Assembly: GCF_900142785.1 (NCBI RefSeq)
Contig: NZ_FRCD01000009.1
Span: forward strand, 62,001 to 126,000
Reading direction: 5' to 3'
Length of the DNA: 64,000 nucleotides
DNA from: Chryseobacterium carnipullorum
Lineage (GTDB): Bacteria; Bacteroidota; Bacteroidia; Flavobacteriales; Weeksellaceae
The notes below the pieces were generated by a model, which did no database searches, was not told the DNA's origin, and saw nothing but the letters and a program-made list of their open reading frames with translations. Both the position numbers and the translations under genes were made by a program. This document shows, one piece after another, positions 56,437-64,000 of this stretch; position 1 is the first letter of the stretch, and the number at the start of each line of letters is the position of its first letter.

Positions 56437-56997
56437 TTAAAAATTATACCGCGTTCCGAAACCAAACAGCGACTGGAAGTGACCAAGCTGGCTGTTTTGC
56501 AAAAAGCGTAACTGCCCATTGACCAAAAAGACCCAATGGTCTGTCAGATAACTTTCTATGGACAGTTTACCATTTGCGCCGTAAATAAAACTCTCGGTTG
56601 AGTTAAGTATGGAGCCGTCGTAGATCATTTCATCTCCCCTATTGATCAGCTGATAACCTGCAATCCCGCCGATACCCACATTGATATTGACATTTCTCAT
56701 CCGATCTCCCCACAGATAGAGACTGTAACCTCCGTTGAAGGTGAAAGTATCGATCGGAATATCATAATTGTTATATTCTTCGTATTTTCTGCTGTACTCA
56801 GCCAGTCCGAAAAGATAATTACCGTTCTTTGCGTATGAGATTAGCCCTGCAGTTAAGGCATAATTTTGCTTTTCAGGCGATTGCGGAAATACTGAATATG
56901 ATATTTCAAATCCTTTTTGCTTGGGGATCATTTGCTGGGCAAACGACTTAATACCTATCGTTAGCAGCAATGCTGTTAATAAAAATATCCTTTTCAT
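56437..56997 (-). CDS. traO: Conjugal transfer protein TraO
   Basis: 186 residues: signal peptide MKRIFLLTALLLTIGIKSFAQQ, then MIPKQKGFEISYSVFPQSPEKQNYALTAG and strands with Gly/aromatic pairs up to LFGFGTRYNF, which looks like an outer-membrane beta barrel. TraO of the CTnDOT-type system has this length and fold. Positioned between traN and traQ; starts one base after the traN stop region. Confidence 0.88.
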   Translation of the reverse strand: MKRIFLLTALLLTIGIKSFAQQMIPKQKGFEISYSVFPQSPEKQNYALTAGLISYAKNGNYLFGLAEYSRKYEEYNNYDIPIDTFTFNGGYSLYLWGDRMRNVNINVGIGGIAGYQLINRGDEMIYDGSILNSTESFIYGANGKLSIESYLTDHWVFLVNGQLRFLQNSQLGHFQSLFGFGTRYNF

Positions 56998-56998
56998 C

Positions 56999-57901
56999 TT
57001 ACTTCGTTTTTATGGTTAAACCGCCGATCAGTCTGGCATTGATGAGGTCTTTATTTTCAAGCTGAATCTTCTGATGCCTTCCGCCATTCTTTTCCAGAAT
57101 TTCAATTTCCAAAACCTGATCCTTTAAAAGGGTAAACTGATCCAGCAGATAAACCCCTGATATATCGGAATGGTGAAATGCCAAAGTCACTGGTGTGTAA
57201 ACACGGAGCGGCTCTAAAAGTTTATCCTGCACAACCGTTCTTTTCAAATTCTTCTTATCAACAATTTTAAAATTGATCAAATCGATATCGAAAGACACAT
57301 TGCTGTTATTTTTAACCTGTAATGTGAAATAGAATTTATTGTCATTCACGTATAATGCCCGGACTGAAAACTGTATACCATAGCTTTTGGAAGAGATGTG
57401 TTTAATGGTTCTACCGCTTTTTTCATAGAGGTTTTCCATAATCAAATCCGTAAGAGATGAGGAATTTCCATTAAGATCTTCAAACAGCACATCTGTGGAA
57501 TATTGCTGTTCAATGCTTCGCTGCTGCTTTTGCAGATCATAGCTGAGTGCATCTGGGTATGAACTGTAATACACATTAAAGCTGTAAAATTTCCCGTCTT
57601 CGGTGATCACCGAAAAATTGGTCTCCTCTTCGAAATCTTTTACCGCTGACTTGATCCTTAGGACATTGCCGACAGGTTCTGCCTTGCTGGCGATCAGGAG
57701 ATCACTCCCAAGGTCAACATAGCGAATGCGCGAGGGAAACAGCAGATGTGAGGTCTTGTTATAGGTGACCTGCATTTTGTAAGGTTCTAACTTTGCCTCT
57801 TCCAGTGGTTGGTACATTAAAATGGAATCCTGAGCAGACAGTCTGCTCAGCGAAAACATAAGTACGATCATCAATAGGTAATGGCTTTTTATTTTGTTCA
57901 T
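56999..57901 (-). CDS. traN: Conjugal transfer protein TraN (DUF4138)
   Basis: Signal peptide MNKIKSHYLLMIVLMFSLSRLSAQ fixes the start at 57901; the longer frame (from 57949) would overlap traM. The mature part SHLLFPSRIRYVDLGSDLLIASKAEPVGNVLRIKSAV is the DUF4138 TraN signature and resembles the VirB9-like outer component of the mating pore. Directly downstream of traM. Confidence 0.9.
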   Translation of the reverse strand: MNKIKSHYLLMIVLMFSLSRLSAQDSILMYQPLEEAKLEPYKMQVTYNKTSHLLFPSRIRYVDLGSDLLIASKAEPVGNVLRIKSAVKDFEEETNFSVITEDGKFYSFNVYYSSYPDALSYDLQKQQRSIEQQYSTDVLFEDLNGNSSSLTDLIMENLYEKSGRTIKHISSKSYGIQFSVRALYVNDNKFYFTLQVKNNSNVSFDIDLINFKIVDKKNLKRTVVQDKLLEPLRVYTPVTLAFHHSDISGVYLLDQFTLLKDQVLEIEILEKNGGRHQKIQLENKDLINARLIGGLTIKTK

Positions 57902-57920
57902 TTTTTTATTATTTAATTGG

Positions 57921-59216
57921 TTATTTTTTGGGGACAAGAAACACCTCATGACCAGCCTTTACTGTAACTTTTAACTGCCTCACCCGTTTTTGAAAATAGT
58001 TTGATAGGCCTTGCACCAGACCCCTGCTCATATCTGCAGCAATCTGTTGACCTGCCGACTGCGTCATCATAATGTTGGTACCCGAAGTTTGCCCCATACT
58101 TCCTACAATGTCTGTCACTGCGTTTTGTTCCTGTGAAGACGGGATCGACAGACCCAGCTGCCCGTCATTGTCATGAACATTGATCTCTACAGGATAAATA
58201 CTGCCCTGATATTCGATCGATGAGATGACCAGCTGCAGTCTCCCGTTCTGAAATTTACCTGTAGCTTTAAGTACGGTTCCAGATGGGATTTCTTTGCGGC
58301 CAACCACCATACGTTCCGAGAGCCTGATTGATAATGTACTTTCTGTAGTCATCATCTTGGTCTCTTGAACAATACCCTTAATCGCATTTTTAGAATACGC
58401 CGTGGTTTTGATATCAGTCTGAGCCCCGAATAATCTGCTATCATTCAGGCCAGCCAGAAAGGCACTGTCCGATGGTTCCCTGTACAATGACGAAACAACA
58501 TTTAGATGGGATGGTTTTACTGCTGAAAGCAGTATTTTATTTCCAGATGACTGCTTCACATCCTCTTCCCTTGATGGAGGATCTTCCTGCCTACTACTTT
58601 GGGGAAGATATTTCGCAGCCATCTGGTAGGATTTTTCCATCAGCTCCAGCTGGTCATTGATCCCGAGTCCCGCAGGCGCAACACTGTTTTGGGAAGCTTC
58701 GTTCTTCAATCTGGAGATTTCTTTTCTGAGGTTATTCACTTCATGCTCATCCCTGCTGTAGAATGAACCCAAAGTCTGCTGTGCATTGCGGTAGCTATTG
58801 ACCGCGCTCTGATTAGACTGTGACAAGCCATCTGATTTTTTTTTCAGTAGGGCTTGGTCAGAACTTTGGGCGATGTTGCTGCTGTCATTCCAGTAATCAG
58901 ATAAACTGGTCATCGCGTTCTTCTTCTCCTCATTTTTTTGTTCCAACAGCTGCTGCTCATAAGCCTTCTGTTTATCAGACTGCATTTGATCATCCTTTGC
59001 CTGTGGTATTCCTGCATTGAAGCCTGACTCTTCCGCAATTTTATCGTCCTTGGGCTTAAAGATGAGGTAGAAACAGCCCGCACATACTGCTGCCATTAAA
59101 AAATAGATCAACGGTTTTTTAACTCGTTCCAATTGTATATTTTGAAGGCCTTTTGATTCCCGTTCTAATTGCGGTGAGTCGCCTTCAGTGATCTTGATTT
59201 TATCTGAATCTTTCAT
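57921..59216 (-). CDS. traM: Conjugal transfer protein TraM
   Basis: 431 residues: one membrane helix (PLIYFLMAAVCAGCFYLIFKP, about residues 34-54), a Gln/Lys-rich coiled coil (about 75-185, including DEHEVNNLRKEISRLKNEAS) and a C-terminal beta domain (about 285-431; SIRLSERMVVGRKEIPSGTVLKATG), similar to VirB10-type scaffold proteins that span the periplasm. The Bacteroidota TraM family shows this order. Encoded 4 bases after traL. Confidence 0.9.
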   Translation of the reverse strand: MKDSDKIKITEGDSPQLERESKGLQNIQLERVKKPLIYFLMAAVCAGCFYLIFKPKDDKIAEESGFNAGIPQAKDDQMQSDKQKAYEQQLLEQKNEEKKNAMTSLSDYWNDSSNIAQSSDQALLKKKSDGLSQSNQSAVNSYRNAQQTLGSFYSRDEHEVNNLRKEISRLKNEASQNSVAPAGLGINDQLELMEKSYQMAAKYLPQSSRQEDPPSREEDVKQSSGNKILLSAVKPSHLNVVSSLYREPSDSAFLAGLNDSRLFGAQTDIKTTAYSKNAIKGIVQETKMMTTESTLSIRLSERMVVGRKEIPSGTVLKATGKFQNGRLQLVISSIEYQGSIYPVEINVHDNDGQLGLSIPSSQEQNAVTDIVGSMGQTSGTNIMMTQSAGQQIAADMSRGLVQGLSNYFQKRVRQLKVTVKAGHEVFLVPKK

Positions 59217-59220
59217 CGCT

Positions 59221-59490
59221 CTATTTTTTAATGGTTGATTCTGCTTTGTTATCCTGTGCCGATCTTTTCACAGAAGTATGATCTGAAATAGTGTTGATAT
59301 GATCGATCAACATGGTATTGGTCTTATTCCCAGTCGACATACAAATATTGATAAGAACCGCTACTGTTAGTAAAGCATAACCCGCAAAACACAACTTCGT
59401 TAAGAGTCTCTGCCGATTCTTTGGAAGTGCCTTCCATTTTCTGTCTGCACACCAAATGTGGTATTGTATTTTATCTCTTATTTTTTTCAT
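59221..59490 (-). CDS. traL: Conjugal transfer protein TraL (DUF3989)
   Basis: 89 residues with one central membrane helix (LCFAGYALLTVAVLINICMS) after a basic cytosolic start (IQYHIWCADRKWKALPKNRQRL). Length and position between traK and traM match TraL/DUF3989, a small inner-membrane component. Confidence 0.85.
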   Translation of the reverse strand: MKKIRDKIQYHIWCADRKWKALPKNRQRLLTKLCFAGYALLTVAVLINICMSTGNKTNTMLIDHINTISDHTSVKRSAQDNKAESTIKK

Positions 59491-59501
59491 TGTTCTGATC
59501 T

Positions 59502-60125
59502 TTAACGTTCAACGGTTTCAACATCTTTATTTTCAAGGACGTTGAATTTTTCAATGGTAAATCCCTGGGGATTGCTGTCTGACCGCACGGAGTTCACTAA
59601 TGAACAGTTGGTGATCAGACTTCGTATCGTCAGATTACTGGACCTGATAATGAACTGTCTTGCATACGTCTTGACCGAATATGGATAATTGTTAAAATCA
59701 GCCACCACACTGTCAACCTCGACCCTCTGCTGGATGTTCCCTGAGATGACCCTATTATAATAGCCCTTCTCCTGAAGGTCTTTATAATAATCGAATGCAG
59801 ACTGGTCTGCCAGATTGAAAGCTCTTTTGACATTGCTTTCAATGGCATTTTTATCCGGTGCAACAGTGAAGAACAATTCATGGAATCGTCTTACATGCTC
59901 TCTCGCTTCAACGGGTCTGTTGATCGACATATCCTGCGAGAGTGCTACCATCAGCGACTTGCCGTTATCCAATACATAGATCTTCTGACGTTGTTCTTCA
60001 GCAAATTGGTAGGACTTGATAACAACAACGCCCACTACTGCAAAGCAGAGTACCGCAAAAACAAAGGTGAATAAGCGGATCTGCTTGAAGCTGCTCTCTA
60101 TATTTCTTAAAGTTTTAAATTCCAT
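59502..60125 (-). CDS. traK: Conjugal transfer protein TraK
   Basis: 207 residues: basic N-terminus, one membrane helix (FTFVFAVLCFAVVGVVVIKSY, about residues 19-39) and a soluble domain with ALSQDMSINRPVEAREHVRRFHELFFTVAPD, the TraK signature, comparable in topology to VirB8. It nucleates the inner-membrane part of the pore in this family. 12 bases separate it from traJ. Confidence 0.92.
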   Translation of the reverse strand: MEFKTLRNIESSFKQIRLFTFVFAVLCFAVVGVVVIKSYQFAEEQRQKIYVLDNGKSLMVALSQDMSINRPVEAREHVRRFHELFFTVAPDKNAIESNVKRAFNLADQSAFDYYKDLQEKGYYNRVISGNIQQRVEVDSVVADFNNYPYSVKTYARQFIIRSSNLTIRSLITNCSLVNSVRSDSNPQGFTIEKFNVLENKDVETVER

Positions 60126-60137
60126 TGGATCGTATTT

Positions 60138-61130
60138 TTATTTTAATAGTCTGCCTGAAATATTCCCTGTTGCCGAGCCTGCCGCCGCTCCTGCCATATT
60201 GCCAGATTTTGTGGCGGTCTGGTTGACATTGCGCATAAAGTTTCCTGCGCCCCCTGCCTGAATGATCCATCCTGTAACCGTTGGCACTGTAAAGTATCCG
60301 ACGATCCCGATGACCATATAGATGATGTATACGGTATTGGAAGTATCAGGAATGAAGTTCGGGTCTGCCAGCATCTCAATATCTTTTTCAATGATGAGTG
60401 TTTGGATCTTGGCTAGTATGGCACTGAAAATATCAGCGACCGGCAGCCACAGATAAACACTGATATATCTCGTCAGCCATTGGGTCAGTGTGGTCTGAAA
60501 ACCATCCCAGACGGAGATGGCAAACGCAATAGGACCCAAAATGGAAAGTACGATGAGAAAGAAGGTCCGGATCGTGTCAATAACCAAGGCCGCCGACTGG
60601 AACAGGATCTCAAGGAATTCACGAAAACCGTCCCTGATCTGCTTCTTGACATCAAACATCTCTCTTTCGATGTACATTCCGGACATTGTGACCAGGTCTG
60701 ACGGCGACCAGCCCAGCTCATCTAGCTTCTTATCAAATTCCTCATCCGATATCAGATAGGCCATTTCGGGATTTCTGAGCATGGCTTCCCGCTCCAGAAG
60801 ATCTTTTTGCTGTTGCAGTTCATGAAGATCCAAGACCTGATCCTCCAACATCGAGTGACTTCCCTGAACGATCGGGCTTAGCACACCGTTAATACTTCCC
60901 AGTACCAATGTCGAGAAGAACATAATGCAGATGCCGATGGCAAAAGGTCTCAGCATTGGAAAGAGATCGATCGGTTCGGCGCGGCTCAAAGACTGCCATA
61001 CTTTGATGGCCACATAGAATAATGCTCCCAAGCCGGCAACCCCTTTTGCTACTGCGGCCATATCGGCACACAAGGGCATCATCTCATCATAGACCGAACG
61101 AAGGACTTCGTGTAAATTAGTGGTTTCCAT
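60138..61130 (-). CDS. traJ: Conjugal transfer protein TraJ
   Basis: 330 residues with about seven membrane helices (for example AVAKGVAGLGALFYVAIKVW, LRPFAIGICIMFFSTLVL, TFFLIVLSILGPIAFAISVWDGF, YIIYMVIGIVGYFTVPTVTGWIIQAGG). This is the VirB6-like channel of Bacteroidota conjugation. The C-terminal Gly/Ala/Ser tail is typical. It abuts traI. Confidence 0.92.
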   Translation of the reverse strand: METTNLHEVLRSVYDEMMPLCADMAAVAKGVAGLGALFYVAIKVWQSLSRAEPIDLFPMLRPFAIGICIMFFSTLVLGSINGVLSPIVQGSHSMLEDQVLDLHELQQQKDLLEREAMLRNPEMAYLISDEEFDKKLDELGWSPSDLVTMSGMYIEREMFDVKKQIRDGFREFLEILFQSAALVIDTIRTFFLIVLSILGPIAFAISVWDGFQTTLTQWLTRYISVYLWLPVADIFSAILAKIQTLIIEKDIEMLADPNFIPDTSNTVYIIYMVIGIVGYFTVPTVTGWIIQAGGAGNFMRNVNQTATKSGNMAGAAAGSATGNISGRLLK

Positions 61131-61131
61131 C

Positions 61132-61764
61132 TTACCAGTATTTTTGGTTTGAAGTACCGTAAAGATCCAACACCCTTTGGGTGTTGTTCTGTTTTTTTGC
61201 TCTCAGATAGCTGACAGAGATGTTCTTGTTGGTGTAGTATCTTACAAGATTATGGTACTCTTTGACCTCTTTGTACACCCGGTCGATCACATCCATTCTT
61301 TCTTTGTCATTTAAAGAAAGTCCATTAGAAGTGATGATCTCCTTCAGCTCTTTTAGCAGTTCTGTACTTTCGGTCAGTAGTGCTGAGTAGCCGTTCGCGA
61401 TCGCTGTCAGTTCCTGCGCGTTGAAGCTGGGATCGTTGAGCATCTTGCTAAAATTGGTAACGTATATTTCTGATACGTCGCCGACCATCAGGACGGTCTG
61501 CTGCACTTTCCTAGCATCTTTGACTAGATTATTGATCGCTTTCAGCTTATCGTAATATTCCTTTCCCTGTTCATAAACCTTCTTGACTTCGTTGAAGTTC
61601 TTAACAACGTTCGATACGGTTGATGAGGTCTGCACAATTTCATTGGCGGAATTAAGAATTCCCGATGCCAGATTCGCCGGATCGGTGACTACGAATTGTG
61701 CTTTTGCATAGGCTGTGGTAGCAAAAATGGCTACCATTGCTGTTTTAATGATCAAATTTTTCAT
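61132..61764 (-). CDS. traI: Conjugal transfer protein TraI (DUF4141)
   Basis: 210 residues: signal peptide MKNLIIKTAMVAIFATTAYAKAQ, then FVVTDPANLASGILNSANEIVQTSSTVSNVVKNFNEVKKVYEQGKEYYDKL, a long helical domain similar to VirB5-type pilus-tip proteins. DUF4141 is the family name. Located between traG and traJ with short gaps; expressed with the operon. Confidence 0.9.
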   Translation of the reverse strand: MKNLIIKTAMVAIFATTAYAKAQFVVTDPANLASGILNSANEIVQTSSTVSNVVKNFNEVKKVYEQGKEYYDKLKAINNLVKDARKVQQTVLMVGDVSEIYVTNFSKMLNDPSFNAQELTAIANGYSALLTESTELLKELKEIITSNGLSLNDKERMDVIDRVYKEVKEYHNLVRYYTNKNISVSYLRAKKQNNTQRVLDLYGTSNQKYW

Positions 61765-61789
61765 TGTTTTAAAATTTTAAATGTTTGTA

Positions 61790-64000
61790 TTATTTGTCTT
61801 TGGTTGATTTGATTCTCCTGAGAGAAATCCTCTTGATGGCGTGTTCCACATTGCCGTCAAGTTCAGACGCGAGATTCATGACTTCCATCTTCTCTGTTTC
61901 CTCAGTGGTGTAAGCGAGATATTCCTCGGTTGAAACTTCCGTAGCATAAACCGCAGAATGGGTTCCGCCCAGTCCGATCCACACCTCTTTGTACAATCTT
62001 CTCGGATCGTTGTTCATATTGATGGAAAGCACCTGAGATTTTTCTTTATCCGTGAGGCCAAGCATCGCCTGGATGTCATCGAATTTGTTCATATACTTTC
62101 GCTGATCCAAAAGGATCTTACAGTCTGAATTATTTATGATGCTTTCTTTGACGATCGGTGACTGGATGATGTCATCCACTTCCTGCGTCACGACAATGGC
62201 TTCACCGAAGAATTTCCTGACCGTCTTGAACAGATATTTGATATACTCTGCCATCCCCTCTTTGGCAATTGCTTTCCAAGCTTCTTCGATCAGGATGAGT
62301 TTTCTGATGCCCTTGAGCCTTCGCATCTTATTGATGAAAACCTCCATAATGATAATGGTCACGATCGGGAACAGGATCTTGTGGTCTTTGATCGCATCGA
62401 TCTCAAACACGATGAAACGTTTCGACAAGAGATCAAGTTGCTTTTCTGAATTCAACAGGTAATCGTATTCACCACCTTTGTAATAAGGCTCCAGCACATT
62501 GAGAAAGTTGGCAATGTCAAAGTCCTTTTCCCGGACCTTCTTCAGTTCCAGAACTTTCTGGTAGTCATCTTTTACATAGTCATAGAATCCGTTGAAAGAC
62601 GGAAATTGAGCACTGCGTTTGATCTGTTCAATATAACCGCTTACCGCATTGGACAGTGCTACTTCTTCCGAACGGGTTGGTGGTTCATCATCCCTTTTCC
62701 ATAAGGTAAGAATCAGGGTTTTGATACTTTCCCGTTTTTCAATGTCAAAGACACCGTCATCGGTATAGAATGGATTAAAAGCGATCGGATTATCTTCGGT
62801 ATAGGTAAAATACACACCGTCCTCCCCTTTCGTCTTGCCCTTTATCAGTTCGCACAATCCTTGGTAAGAATTTCCTGTATCCACCAGCAATACGTGAGCA
62901 CCCTGTTCATAATACTGCCTGACCATATGGTTGGTGAAAAAAGATTTACCACTTCCGGACGGTCCCAAAATAAATTTGTTCCTATTGGTGATGATCCCCT
63001 GTTTCATTGGGAGATCGGAGATATCCAGATGAATGGGTTTTCCGGTCAGCCGGTCGGCCATCTTGATCCCGAACGGTGAGGGTGAATCCTGATAATTGGT
63101 TTCCTCCGTGAAGAAACACAAGGCCGGTTCGATGAAGGTGTAAAAGCTTTCCTCACTTGGAAAGTCACCCGCATTCCCGGGAATCCCTGCCCAATATAGG
63201 GTTGCCGTATCCGTGGTATTGTGGCGTGGCTTGCATTCCATTAAGGCTAAGGCACTGCCGGTATCATTCTTTAGCTGTTTCAATTCTGAAGTATTATCAG
63301 ACCATGACATCACATTGAAATGAGCACGGATGGATTGCAGACCGTAAGAATGGGCTTCATTCAAATACTTTTCAATCCATTCCTTGTTGATCTGATTGGC
63401 TCTGCTGTACCTTGCCAATGAATGCATGTTTCGCGCGGACTTTTCGAATTTACTCAGGTTCTCATCGCTGTTATCAATGAACAGATATTGGTTGTAAATA
63501 TGATTGCAGCTCAACAGCAGTCCTACAGGAGAAGCAAACGAAAGCAGACAGTCACTTCTGTCGGTGCTTAGTTTTTCATATCGGCTGTGTGATGAAACTG
63601 TGCCGGGAAGATCATCGGTATCGGATAATGTATGCATACTGATCCGATTGTTACCAATCCGCATTTCTTCCGATCCTAGCTTGATATCCTGCAAAGAGGG
63701 ATTCGGTTCTCTTGATAAGGTCAGGTACTGTTCTAATATTCCGGATTGGTCGTCGGTTCCTGAGATCTCATCTTCGGTCATCCGTTCCAGATGGACATAG
63801 CCGCTGTCATTCATAATTCTTTCAAACTGGTCGACAGCTTCCATAAAGCGACTGATAACCTCTCGGTCTTTGATCTCTTTTGGGATCAGTTTGCCCTTGC
63901 ACAGCGAGGAAAAGTTGCTCTGCATCCGCATTCTTTCCCTACTGGTTTTCGTAATGAACAGATAGCAGTAATGGTTTAAGAATGGTCTCTCATTGAAATG
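61790..64000 (-). CDS. traG: Conjugation ATPase TraG (VirB4-like), 5' end outside window
   Basis: The frame is open to the window edge: upstream of the Met at 63931 it still reads FNERPFLNHYCYLFITKTSR, part of the family, so the N-terminus is missing. Walker A is ILGPSGSGKSFFTNHMVRQY, Walker B is LILIEEAWKAIAKEG, and TVRKFFGEAIVVTQEVDDI is the conserved motif C region. It energises assembly and substrate transfer of the mating apparatus at the inner membrane. Full-length relatives are a little over 800 residues. Confidence 0.93.
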   Translation of the reverse strand, partial: HFNERPFLNHYCYLFITKTSRERMRMQSNFSSLCKGKLIPKEIKDREVISRFMEAVDQFERIMNDSGYVHLERMTEDEISGTDDQSGILEQYLTLSREPNPSLQDIKLGSEEMRIGNNRISMHTLSDTDDLPGTVSSHSRYEKLSTDRSDCLLSFASPVGLLLSCNHIYNQYLFIDNSDENLSKFEKSARNMHSLARYSRANQINKEWIEKYLNEAHSYGLQSIRAHFNVMSWSDNTSELKQLKNDTGSALALMECKPRHNTTDTATLYWAGIPGNAGDFPSEESFYTFIEPALCFFTEETNYQDSPSPFGIKMADRLTGKPIHLDISDLPMKQGIITNRNKFILGPSGSGKSFFTNHMVRQYYEQGAHVLLVDTGNSYQGLCELIKGKTKGEDGVYFTYTEDNPIAFNPFYTDDGVFDIEKRESIKTLILTLWKRDDEPPTRSEEVALSNAVSGYIEQIKRSAQFPSFNGFYDYVKDDYQKVLELKKVREKDFDIANFLNVLEPYYKGGEYDYLLNSEKQLDLLSKRFIVFEIDAIKDHKILFPIVTIIIMEVFINKMRRLKGIRKLILIEEAWKAIAKEGMAEYIKYLFKTVRKFFGEAIVVTQEVDDIIQSPIVKESIINNSDCKILLDQRKYMNKFDDIQAMLGLTDKEKSQVLSINMNNDPRRLYKEVWIGLGGTHSAVYATEVSTEEYLAYTTEETEKMEVMNLASELDGNVEHAIKRISLRRIKSTKDK

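Larger units (their letters stand above)
50192..64000. mobile_element. Integrative conjugative element in tRNA-Leu(CAA), left part
   Basis: The boundary is at or just after the 3' end of tRNA-Leu (about 50240-50280). Contents: serine recombinase, small acidic protein, Fic, a non-coding region, ssb, DUF932, radC, then a Bacteroidota-type tra operon (traQ to traG) that runs past the window edge. The right end, relaxase and coupling protein are not in the window. The exact direct repeat cannot be defined from one end. Confidence 0.85.

Overview
The window looks like the chromosome of a Flavobacteriia member of the Bacteroidota, most like Chryseobacterium or a close relative. The evidence is the AT-rich sequence, promoters of the form TTG-N19-TAnnTTTG instead of -35/-10 boxes, few Shine-Dalgarno sites, the family content (YceI pairs, DUF1800/DUF1501, FucP-type sugar porter, GG-leader 'KKLNR..INGG' peptides) and a Bacteroidota-type tra operon. 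Species was not determined.

Layout. 1-16.7 kb is mostly housekeeping: a partial secreted protein, a lipoprotein, tyrA behind a leader peptide with three Tyr codons and a terminator (apparent attenuator), a DUF2089/membrane/serine-hydrolase operon, L-serine dehydratase, a Crp-like regulator, an FMN oxidoreductase, Amt, an alpha/beta hydrolase, two YceI proteins, glucokinase, a beta-barrel protein and a DUF1800/DUF1501 pair.

16.8-30.7 kb is the most interesting part: a dispersed RNA-repair regulon. It holds RtcB RNA ligase, a WYL regulator, two RlaP-type (PF10127) nucleotidyltransferases, a tRNA-like RNA with an insertion in its anticodon arm (candidate Y RNA), the Ro60/TROVE protein, a polynucleotide-kinase-like P-loop enzyme, a Thg1-type reverse (3'-5') polymerase and a small kinase-fold protein. 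Three promoters (rtcB, first rlaP, Y RNA/TROVE operon) share the element ACGCA-N7-TGCGCACT-N8-TACTTTGCA with exact spacing, so they are probably controlled together by one activator, possibly the WYL protein. Cobalamin lower-ligand genes (cobC, cobS, cobT) lie among them.

30.7-50.1 kb is mixed core genome: TfoX-like, DUF2975+XRE pair, an ABC ATPase with a permease fused to an M1 aminopeptidase, pnp and rpsO separated by two opposite-strand genes, a 96-bp tandem repeat array followed by three Cys-rich GG-leader peptides, MgtE, an acyltransferase, a BtuF-like protein, an fRMsr/GAF enzyme, a large conserved protein of unknown function and a beta-lactamase-fold hydrolase.

50.2-64 kb is the left part of an integrative conjugative element in tRNA-Leu(CAA). 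From the tRNA inward: a large serine recombinase whose frame runs antisense through the tRNA, a small acidic protein, a Fic enzyme, ssb, DUF932, radC, then a minus-strand tra operon in the order traG-I-J-K-L-M-N-O-Q (traP absent). The element runs past the right edge. Several dispersed intergenic repeat families are also present. Motifs and coordinates were read by eye; no database search or folding program was run.
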